A stretch of 64,000 nt of DNA from Alloscardovia theropitheci (GTDB lineage: Bacteria > Actinomycetota > Actinomycetes > Actinomycetales > Bifidobacteriaceae), in NCBI RefSeq assembly GCF_004332295.1, contig NZ_RXLP01000014.1:1-64000 (forward strand). The letters run 5' to 3'. The translations under genes were made by a program, and so were the position numbers. The notes below the pieces were generated by a model, which made no database searches, was not told the DNA's origin, and saw nothing but the letters and a program-made list of their open reading frames with translations. The stretch's first letter is position 1, and each line of letters begins with the position of its first letter. Positions 37,842-44,984 of the stretch are shown here, one piece after another.

Positions 37842-40082
37842 ATGGCGCAACAATTTACAGGACCAAGCAAAGAAATTCTCCGCAATCAGATCGCGGAACA
37901 TATCGCAGAGACTGAAAAGGACGACAAGTTTTCAGCTCTCACAGCACAATACGAACCACTTCCCCCAGATAGATTTTATGACCGCGAATTAAGCTGGTTG
38001 AAGTTTAATCAACGAGTTTTTGAACTTGCTCAAGATGCAACGCAACCTCTGTTGGAACGCACGAGCTTTGAGGCAATTTTCGCAAGTAATCTTGATGAAT
38101 TCTTTATGGTTCGAGTTGCAGGATTAAAGCGCCGAATTAATTCTGGTATTGCCGTACCAAGTGCAAGTGGGTTAAGCGCGCGCCAGCAGTTGCGTGAACT
38201 TTCCGAGGAAGCGCATCGTCTGCAAGATGCGCATGCTCATTATTTCACGAATACACTTTTACCTGCTCTTGCGCAAGAAAATATCGTTTTGCTCAAATGG
38301 GCCGATCTGACCCCGCTCGAGCAAGAACGTCTCACTAAGGTTTATCGTCGCTATATTTTCCCTGTATTAACGCCATTAGCAGTAGACCCAGCGCATCCAT
38401 TCCCGTATATTTCCGGAAAATCGTTGAATCTCGCAGTCCTCGTAGAAAATGCAGATAGCGGCAAAACGCACTTTGCACGCGTGAAGATTCCTGACAATCT
38501 TCCACGCCTTTACCCTGTTGATGTGACGAGTGACGATAATTCTGCATCGGAGAATTCACCTCAGAGGCATGGTTTTATCACTATGGAGAACCTCGTGCTT
38601 AGCCATATCGAGACATTATTCCCGGGAATGACTATTAAAGAGGCTCGAGCATTCCGTCTAACTCGAAATGAAGACATTGATGTTGAGGAAGATGATGCAG
38701 AAAATCTTCTTAACGCTATGGAAAGAGAGCTACTTCGTCGTCGCTTTGGACCTCCTATTCGTCTTGAGCTTTCTGATGTGACCAGTCCATATCTGAGTAA
38801 GCTCTTAGCAACGCAGCTTGGCGTGGATGACAGTGAAGTGTATCGTCTTCCAGCTCCTTTGGATTTGACGTGCCTTTTTGAATTACACAGCATTGATCGT
38901 CCTGATTTGAAGTATAAGCCGTTTATCCCAACGACTAATCGTCAAATCGCAGAGGTTGAGTCAAGTCGAGCACAAGATATTTTCGCTGCGATTCGAGAAA
39001 ATGATATCTTGTTGCATCATCCATATGATTCTTTCTCCACCTCTGTTCAAGCATTCTTGGAGCAAGCAGCGAACGACCCTCGCGTGCTTGCTATTAAGCA
39101 AACCCTTTACCGCACCTCTGGAAATTCACCAATCATTGATGCACTTATTGATGCCGCGCATGCTGGAAAGCAGGTTCTTGCTCTGGTCGAGATTAAAGCG
39201 CGTTTTGATGAGGAAGCAAACATCGCATGGGCTCGAAAGCTTGAGCGTGCAGGCGTTCATGTCGTTTACGGTATCGTTGGATTAAAGACTCATTCGAAGC
39301 TTTCTATGGTTGTCCGAAGTGAGAATGATGGGCTTCGCCGTTACTGCCATATCGGCACGGGTAATTACAATCCAAAGACCGCTCGTATTTATACCGATAT
39401 GGGTCTTCTTACATGTGATCCAGTCGTTGGTCAAGATCTTACACGTCTGTTTAATCAGCTCTCGGGCTATGCTCCTAAGTCAAGTTTCCACCGTCTGCTG
39501 GTTGCTCCTCGCACGATTCGTACCGGTCTTATCGAGAGAATCCGTCGCGAAGAGCAAGCTGCTCGAGATGGAAAAGAGGCTTGGATTAAGATTAAGGTCA
39601 ATTCATTAGTTGACGAAAAATGTATCGATGCACTGTACCGCGCAAGCCAGGCAGGTGTAAAGATTGACATCGTAGAGCGTGGTATTTGTGCGCTCAAGCC
39701 AGGCGTTCCAGGATTGAGCGACAATATTCGCGTGCGTTCTATCCTTGGACGCTTTTTGGAGCACAGTCGTATCTTTGCCTTCGCGAACTCACAAGGTCCA
39801 CAAATTGGCGAAGGACCAATGAGCGGCCCTGAAGTATGGATTGGCTCTGCTGATTTAATGCATCGAAATCTCGATCGCCGTGTTGAAGCATTAGTCCGTA
39901 TCACTGATAACAGTCAGATTCATGATTTGCTTGAATATATCGATTTGCAAATGTCTGATTCAACAAGCTCATGGCATATGCTTCCAGATGGTTCATACGA
40001 GCGCCACAGTACTGATGAGAATGGAAAACCATTGCAAGATTGTCAAGCACTCCTTATCGCGAGACACAGCAGAAGGAAGTAA
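37842..40082 (+). CDS. ppk: Polyphosphate kinase 1
   Basis: The 746-residue enzyme makes inorganic polyphosphate from [19 protein letters not shown] marks the N-domain, [15 protein letters not shown] the H-domain start, and the phosphoaccepting histidine is His484 in [35 protein letters not shown] follows. A second HxK-type segment ([11 protein letters not shown]) is near the C-terminus. Length is normal for the family. The upstream ribosome binding site is weak (CTAGAG). It is followed by a hairpin and then the NUDIX gene, and polyphosphate and nucleotide pools are plausibly linked; the neighbourhood is typical of actinobacteria. Confidence 0.96.
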   Translation: MAQQFTGPSKEILRNQIAEHIAETEKDDKFSALTAQYEPLPPDRFYDRELSWLKFNQRVFELAQDATQPLLERTSFEAIFASNLDEFFMVRVAGLKRRINSGIAVPSASGLSARQQLRELSEEAHRLQDAHAHYFTNTLLPALAQENIVLLKWADLTPLEQERLTKVYRRYIFPVLTPLAVDPAHPFPYISGKSLNLAVLVENADSGKTHFARVKIPDNLPRLYPVDVTSDDNSASENSPQRHGFITMENLVLSHIETLFPGMTIKEARAFRLTRNEDIDVEEDDAENLLNAMERELLRRRFGPPIRLELSDVTSPYLSKLLATQLGVDDSEVYRLPAPLDLTCLFELHSIDRPDLKYKPFIPTTNRQIAEVESSRAQDIFAAIRENDILLHHPYDSFSTSVQAFLEQAANDPRVLAIKQTLYRTSGNSPIIDALIDAAHAGKQVLALVEIKARFDEEANIAWARKLERAGVHVVYGIVGLKTHSKLSMVVRSENDGLRRYCHIGTGNYNPKTARIYTDMGLLTCDPVVGQDLTRLFNQLSGYAPKSSFHRLLVAPRTIRTGLIERIRREEQAARDGKEAWIKIKVNSLVDEKCIDALYRASQAGVKIDIVERGICALKPGVPGLSDNIRVRSILGRFLEHSRIFAFANSQGPQIGEGPMSGPEVWIGSADLMHRNLDRRVEALVRITDNSQIHDLLEYIDLQMSDSTSSWHMLPDGSYERHSTDENGKPLQDCQALLIARHSRRK

Positions 40083-40093
40083 ACTCGTAATCC

Positions 40094-40134
40094 GCGGGCT
40101 AATTGAACAGTTTAATGACTTTAAATTAGCCCGC
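40094..40134 (+). terminator. Probable terminator of ppk
   Basis: A perfect 11-bp stem, GCGGGCTAATT (40094-40104) with 40124-40134, separated by 19 bases. No strong T run follows, so efficiency is uncertain. Confidence 0.6.
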
Positions 40135-40328
40135 ACTATGGCTTGTTCTGTATATCGTTTTGTTGGGATTTTACTTCGGGTCACGCGGAAGTTCCTCTTA
40201 CGAATCGAAGTAAAGTATGGTTACAGAATGTAATAGTAAAGCACTTCTATAACCATCACTGGTGAGAAGAAACAGTTTCACCTTCGTTTTATACGCTTCT
40301 TCATCTGCTCTTTGTCAAGAAGGATGCT

Positions 40329-41645
40329 ATGAGTAAAGTCAAGAATAAAAAGGTTATTCAAGCTGCTGGCACAATTATCTACAGACGCAGCAACAATACT
40401 CAACACCTCTCTAGCAATACAAACACTAGCTCTACAAACACTGTGAATGCACACGATAACATAGAAGTTTGCATTATTCATCGTCCTCGTTACGATGATT
40501 GGAGCTGGCCAAAAGGTAAGTTACATAAGCACGAGTCTTTAGCTCATGCCGCTATTCGCGAAACTGCTGAAGAAACTGGCTATAATGTTCGTCTCGAAGC
40601 TCCTCTAGGCATGGTTTCTTACGAGCTTGATGCGAATGGCTCTGATGCAGTCATCCCACTTCCTTCGGAAGTTTCATCAGAAAATAATTGGGCTAAAGAC
40701 AGCAAACGTATTAGTAATAGAATTCGTAAAGAAGTAACGTATTGGGTTGCTCAACTTATTTCACCGGAGCAAGAATCAGTACGACGCCTAAGTTTTGGAG
40801 AGCCAATTCTTTCTACTCCGGCAGAAACAGATATGGTTCGTTGGGTTTCTGTTGAAAAAGCTATCGCAATGATGACTCGCAATGATGATAAAAACTTAGC
40901 ACGCACCTTTCAAAAATACCTTGAAACTACTCGTAGCCAGCGAGCGCGTACGCTCATTGTGGTGCGTAATGCACAATCTATCTCCTCTAAGAACTGGCAA
41001 GGCTCACAACATCAGCGTCCTTTAACCCCTCGCGGTGCAGCTCAAGCTTATGCGCTAACTACGGAACTAAGTTGCTATTTGCCTGACACTATTTTTTCCT
41101 GTGATTTCACTCGCTGCATACAAACTTTCCAGAATTGGTCTTCTACTACTGGAGAAACTACTTGCGTCTTCGATGTGCATGATACTGCGGAATCTATTTT
41201 AAGTCGTTCAACTGAATATCGTTCAGCTAGCAACTGCTCAGCTGCGAACCGGTCTACCGGGAATCGCTCAACAGACCATCTAAACATTTCGAGTAATACA
41301 ACAACTGCAAACAAAGCTAGTCATTCTTCTAGCAAAAGTACAACTAATTCACGCTTTCTCGATGCTCTTGCAACAATTCTTGAGCATCTTGCTGATGGTA
41401 CTAGCATCTGCAGTGCAATTGCCGTCACACGCTCACAGCTTGCTCTTGCAGCACAATTCCTTCCTGAACTTGCTCAGGACACGAAAACTGCACACGCTTT
41501 ATCCGAAATTTTAAGCGCGAAGAAATCATTGTCACATAGTCATGGTTTTGCTATTACGATAGTTCCTACGAGCGATGAATTATCAAACGCTCACACCCCA
41601 TGCATTATTACTGATATTACAAGGATTACACCAATTGTCTACTGA
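40329..41645 (+). CDS. NUDIX hydrolase fused to a degenerate histidine-phosphatase domain
   Basis: The 438-residue protein has the MutT1-like fusion layout. The NUDIX box GKLHKHESLAHAAIRETAEE plus TGY (residues 63-85) is complete. The C-terminal histidine phosphatase domain is recognisable from PLTPRGAAQAYAL and FSCDFTRCIQTF, but its catalytic motif reads VRNAQS instead of VRHAxS: the phospho-accepting histidine is Asn214 (codon AAT at 40968-40970, one base from CAT). Ser/Thr/Asn-rich insertions interrupt both domains (residues about 21-41 and 295-345). The NUDIX half should still hydrolyse nucleoside polyphosphates or dinucleoside polyphosphates; the second domain may be inactive or structural. 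AAGGAT precedes the ATG. The only doubt about the Asn is a sequencing error. Confidence 0.88.
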   Translation: MSKVKNKKVIQAAGTIIYRRSNNTQHLSSNTNTSSTNTVNAHDNIEVCIIHRPRYDDWSWPKGKLHKHESLAHAAIRETAEETGYNVRLEAPLGMVSYELDANGSDAVIPLPSEVSSENNWAKDSKRISNRIRKEVTYWVAQLISPEQESVRRLSFGEPILSTPAETDMVRWVSVEKAIAMMTRNDDKNLARTFQKYLETTRSQRARTLIVVRNAQSISSKNWQGSQHQRPLTPRGAAQAYALTTELSCYLPDTIFSCDFTRCIQTFQNWSSTTGETTCVFDVHDTAESILSRSTEYRSASNCSAANRSTGNRSTDHLNISSNTTTANKASHSSSKSTTNSRFLDALATILEHLADGTSICSAIAVTRSQLALAAQFLPELAQDTKTAHALSEILSAKKSLSHSHGFAITIVPTSDELSNAHTPCIITDITRITPIVY

Positions 41646-42315
41646 ATCACATGGCATTTCTCATTCAGGCACAGCATTTGCCGCTCACCGTTCTGGCTCT
41701 GCACGTTTTTCACGTCCAATGCAGTTAGACCAGGCTTTGCTTGACCATATGGCAGGAGGAGCTGACCCTGAAGAGCTAAGAGAATTAGCACACTCTACAG
41801 CAGCTTCATTACTCGACCGTGTACATCACACACAAGATGCCGAAATTGTACAGCGTGTAATAGCCGTAGTCGATACCGAAGGAATTGAAACTATTGCCCA
41901 ATTATGGGCTAGTTCAGATGCTCAATCGTTGCCCGGGATACTATGGCGCTTATATACCATGCGCACATGGATGCAGCGAAATCAACAATCCTTGGCTCAG
42001 CTATGGCGAGAAGGCGAATTACCTCCTACAGCTGCGAGCGCGATAACCGGTATAAATCTCCAACCTGAGCCTCAGGATATAGCATCAACTGCTGATTCTA
42101 TTCTTTCGGGTGCATTCACCGGTGATTTTGCTGTAGCATTAGACCGCGCTTCCAGCTTTTGCCATGTCGTGGCTCGAGCACTAGTAGAACGCGCAAAAAA
42201 GATTCCAGCAGGAGCTCACCGTCAAGCAATAGCCCAAAATGCACAACGGCTCGTGACGACGGCAAAAGATTTTGCGTTAGGCGCTCAATTGTGGCGAAAT
42301 GGAGAACTCCACTAG
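41635..42315 (+). CDS. Uncharacterised protein coupled to the NUDIX gene
   Basis: About 226 residues, mostly helical, no signal peptide or membrane segment. The C-terminal half shows short similar motifs (LAQLWREGELP near the middle and LGAQLWRNGELH at the very end) that suggest an internal duplication. I do not recognise a family. The most likely start is the TTG at 41635, nine bases after AAGGA and overlapping the NUDIX stop by 11 bases; an in-frame ATG at 41575 lacks a ribosome binding site. The overlap implies translational coupling with the NUDIX/phosphatase fusion and a related task. Confidence 0.7.
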   Translation: MSTESHGISHSGTAFAAHRSGSARFSRPMQLDQALLDHMAGGADPEELRELAHSTAASLLDRVHHTQDAEIVQRVIAVVDTEGIETIAQLWASSDAQSLPGILWRLYTMRTWMQRNQQSLAQLWREGELPPTAASAITGINLQPEPQDIASTADSILSGAFTGDFAVALDRASSFCHVVARALVERAKKIPAGAHRQAIAQNAQRLVTTAKDFALGAQLWRNGELH

Positions 42316-42480
42316 TTTCTCCAGAAGTTTCAATCGCGTTTAAGAGTATTCGTCTTCTTACGAACATGTAGTTAACCGTGATTCTCGCAAAGCTCCATAT
42401 CAATGCGAGAAATTACACGATAAGAATAATTACAGAATCAAGTTGTGTTTATACACACATGCACGATACAATAGTAATCC

Positions 42481-42566
42481 GCACTAAACCGTGCTTAAGC
42501 CCCGGGCTTCATTTTTTGCCGCTGCGAGCGGCCTGCGCGCCGACAGGCGCTTTCGCGGTTTGGTGC
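42481..42566. repeat. GC-rich multi-hairpin element of unknown nature
   Basis: A 13-bp outer stem, GCACTAAACCGTG (42481-42493) with CGCGGTTTGGTGC (42554-42566, two G-T pairs), encloses three small hairpins: AAGCC/GGCTT (42497-42509), CCGC/GCGG (42519-42531) and CCTG/CAGG (42532-42547). The segment is clearly more GC-rich than its surroundings. CTTTTCTTT follows on the plus strand and CATTTTTT follows the first inner hairpin, so part of it could terminate the upstream transcript. It could equally be a structured RNA, a cruciform repeat, or a mobile-repeat remnant. Confidence 0.6.
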
Positions 42567-42589
42567 TTTTCTTTACCTTAACGCATATA

Positions 42590-42617
42590 GTTCTCACCGA
42601 TTAAATATGGTGAGAAC
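42590..42617. repeat. Perfect inverted repeat upstream of the MetE-like gene
   Basis: GTTCTCACC (42590-42598) and GGTGAGAAC (42609-42617) separated by 10 AT-rich bases. Either an operator or a leader hairpin; there is no T run after it. Confidence 0.6.
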
Positions 42618-42753
42618 GTTACGAATTCGCCTGTGTTCATGCACGTTATAAGTTACACATATATCGATTTTTCGCAATTGAGTATCATCATAAAAATTCT
42701 TCCCCTAGAATGAATTTCATTACTTGTAGAATTTCATTTCTTAGGAGAACATT

Positions 42754-43950
42754 ATGACGAATATCCGCACTACCCACGTCGGTTCTTTGCCTCGCACTGA
42801 AGCACTTTTGAAGGCAAACGCCGATTACGCAGCAGGCGAATTATCTGATGACCAACTTGCCACTATCGTTACCGACGAAACGAATAAAGTAGTCGAGAAG
42901 CAAAAGGAAATTGGCATCGATATCGTTAACGATGGTGAATACGGTCATGCGATGACCGAAAAGGTTGACTATGGCGCTTGGTGGAGCTATTCCTTCACTC
43001 GCTTCAGCGGTCTTGAAGTCCTCGACGAGCTTCCACCTCACAAGCCAACCCCTGAAGGGAAACTCGAGCTTGACGCAATGACCGATCGCCGTGATTGGGT
43101 GAAGTTTGCTGAGGCATATTCAGATCCTACTTCTGGAATCCATTTAGCTGATCGCAAGCCTTGGATTTTCCCAGCTGTCGTAGGCGAAATCGAATATACT
43201 GGCCAGGATATCGTTAAGCGCGATATCAACGCTTTGAAGACGGCTCTCGAAAAAGCTGGAAAGCCTGTTTCAGAAGGTTTCATCGCAAGCCTTTCTCCAG
43301 CTTCAGCAGCGCGTGTAGGAAATTACTATTATGACGATGACGAAGCAGCTGTATGGGCGTGGGCTAAAGCGTTGCGCGAAGAATACAAGACTATTACAGA
43401 CGCTGGCTTAACAGTACAAATTGATGCTCCAGATCTGACCGAATCATGGGATCAGTTCAAGGTTGAACCAGAAATCGAAAAGTACCGTGAATTCTCCCGC
43501 GTACGTATTGACGCCTTGAATTACGCTTTGGAAGGCATTGACCCAGATCTCGTTCGTTACCACGTATGCTGGGGCTCCTGGCATGGCCCTCACTCTACTG
43601 ACCTTGAGTTCAAGAATGTCGTTGATTTGGCACTTTCTGTTAATGCAAATGGACTAACCTTCGAAGCCGCAAACGCGCGCCATGAGCACGAGTGGAAGAT
43701 TTGGAAGGATATCGAACTTCCAGCACAGAAGTATCTCATTCCAGGTGTTGTTTCTCACGTCACTAACATTGTTGAGCATCCTGAACTTGTTGCTGATCGT
43801 ATTGAGCGTTTCGCTTCTATCGTAGGCCCAGAGCGAGTAGTTGCTTCTACCGATTGTGGTTTGGGTGGACGAGTCCATTCACAAATCGCGTGGGCTAAGC
43901 TCGAATCCTTAGCAAAGGGCGCACAAATCGCTTCCGAACGTTTCGCATAA
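42754..43950 (+). CDS. Cobalamin-independent methionine synthase-like protein (MetE C-terminal family)
   Basis: The 398-residue protein matches the C-terminal, zinc-binding half of MetE: RTTHVGSLPRTEALL at the N-terminus, IVNDGEYG, VQIDAPDLTE, YHVCWGSWHGPH with a metal-binding cysteine, and STDCGLGGR with the second one. It lacks the N-terminal MetE domain, as in the core-MetE-like and CoM-transferase-like branch of the family. The true methyl donor and acceptor are therefore uncertain. AGGAGA is seven bases before the ATG. It has its own long leader and ends at a terminator, so it is probably monocistronic. Confidence 0.82.
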   Translation: MTNIRTTHVGSLPRTEALLKANADYAAGELSDDQLATIVTDETNKVVEKQKEIGIDIVNDGEYGHAMTEKVDYGAWWSYSFTRFSGLEVLDELPPHKPTPEGKLELDAMTDRRDWVKFAEAYSDPTSGIHLADRKPWIFPAVVGEIEYTGQDIVKRDINALKTALEKAGKPVSEGFIASLSPASAARVGNYYYDDDEAAVWAWAKALREEYKTITDAGLTVQIDAPDLTESWDQFKVEPEIEKYREFSRVRIDALNYALEGIDPDLVRYHVCWGSWHGPHSTDLEFKNVVDLALSVNANGLTFEAANARHEHEWKIWKDIELPAQKYLIPGVVSHVTNIVEHPELVADRIERFASIVGPERVVASTDCGLGGRVHSQIAWAKLESLAKGAQIASERFA

Positions 43951-44000
43951 ACCATAAACCTTAGATATAAGAATATATAAGAACTTTCGCGAGCCTAATT

Positions 44001-44041
44001 AACGGGTGGTATTCACGTCAACGTGTGCCGCCCGTTTATAT
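44001..44041 (+). terminator. Terminator of the MetE-like gene
   Basis: AACGGG.GG..CACG (44001-44018) pairs with CGTG..CC.CCCGTT (44022-44036) and is followed by TTATATTTA. Confidence 0.75.
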
Positions 44042-44178
44042 TTAACTAATTGTAAGATTTCGATTCAGTATTCTTCACATCAATCATCTACGTAATACTA
44101 TGGATTCGCACGACACGTGACATAATTATGAGAAATTTTTTGCAGTTTTAGCAAGTACGTGCTAACATTCCATATGTT

Positions 44179-44251
44179 GCCCCTCTGGCTCAATGGTTAG
44201 AGCAGCGTCCTTTTAAGTCGTGGGTTGTGGGTTCGAGTCCCACGGGGGGCA
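44179..44251 (+). tRNA. tRNA-Lys (anticodon TTT)
   Basis: A 73-nt cloverleaf: acceptor GCCCCTC/GGGGGGC, D arm GCTC/GAGC, anticodon loop CTTTTAA, T arm GTGGG/CCCAC with TTCGAGT, discriminator A, no encoded CCA. The anticodon stem is poor (GCGTC/GTCGT with a T-T mismatch and a G-T pair), unlike the perfect stem in the CTT isoacceptor at 5662. Reads AAA codons. Confidence 0.93.
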
Positions 44252-44256
44252 CAGAT

Positions 44257-44291
44257 AATGTGGGTTGCGATTTAGTATATCCACATTTTTC
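44257..44291 (+). terminator. Terminator of tRNA-Lys(TTT)
   Basis: AATGTGG (44257-44263) pairs with CCACATT (44281-44287), followed by a T run. Confidence 0.75.
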
Positions 44292-44984
44292 ATATCTGCC
44301 TTTTTGTCAAACGCATGTAAAGACGACTCTTAGCAGATTCTGCAATCCATGACTATTTTTTGCACATCGGACGTGTATTACAGCCCGTTCTTCCTCTTTG
44401 CCTACATAAGGCTTGACCAATCTGCAAAAAATCATTCCACCTCATGCGCGATACTCCGATATACCTGCCCCATCTTATTTTTCGAATTGTTTCCACGTGG
44501 ACCTGCAGAGACGCCATACCCCCTGATACAGTTTCATACTCCCCACGTTTTACTTATGCATAATCACAAAATGTATGTTCCCCGATAAATTTGATTTCTT
44601 TCTAGAAGTCACAAATATTCATAATTTTCTTTAAGTTAACACAGTTCACAAGGACTCTTAGAGGGGGTAGCAATTTGATAACAAAACAAGATTCAAATTC
44701 ACATACAAAAATCAAATTCATAGTTTGTATAAATTTACATCAAAATTGCAAGAATTTACATTATTTTTTTGGCGAAATAATACAAGAATTGTATATATCC
44801 TCTGATAATGTCATTGCTGTTTGATTCCCTTTCTGCGCAGTGGTGGGTTTTGCGCGGAAACCGTTCTTACTATTTGACAGTATCCAGTGCTGTGCGTCAA
44901 AACGCGCAATAGCAGTGCTAGTGCTACTCAGATACACGTATTTTGGTATGCCAAATAGTAGCAAGAAGAGAGATAACTGAACAC
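44292..44984. other. Long AT-rich region upstream of the adhesin gene
   Basis: About 690 bases with no supported gene; a 79-codon frame at 44349 lacks a ribosome binding site. A 10-bp hairpin, TTTCTGCGCA (44830-44839) with TGCGCGGAAA (44851-44860), lies 125 bases before the adhesin start, and a perfect TTGACA (44874-44879) follows it, although no good -10 box stands at the right distance. Three AGTGCT copies lie between 44880 and 44930. Confidence 0.5.

Larger units (their letters stand above)
42316..42753. other. Long leader/intergenic region upstream of the MetE-like gene
   Basis: About 440 bases with no supported gene. It contains the GC-rich multi-hairpin element (42481-42566), a perfect inverted repeat (42590-42617) and, close to the start codon, a partial direct repeat (AGAATGAATTTCATT then AGAATTTCATT, about 42711-42742). 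The ribosome binding site AGGAGA is at about 42742-42747. No known riboswitch consensus was recognised. Confidence 0.55.

Noticed and set aside
42497-42519. SAM-type riboswitch upstream of the MetE-like gene
   Set aside because: AAGCCCCGGGCTT looks superficially like a riboswitch hairpin, but the conserved core elements around it are absent; it also looks like a simple hairpin followed by CATTTTTT.
44349-44588. 79-codon open frame in the adhesin upstream region
   Set aside because: No ribosome binding site, unusual residue content, and nothing recognisable; treated as non-coding.
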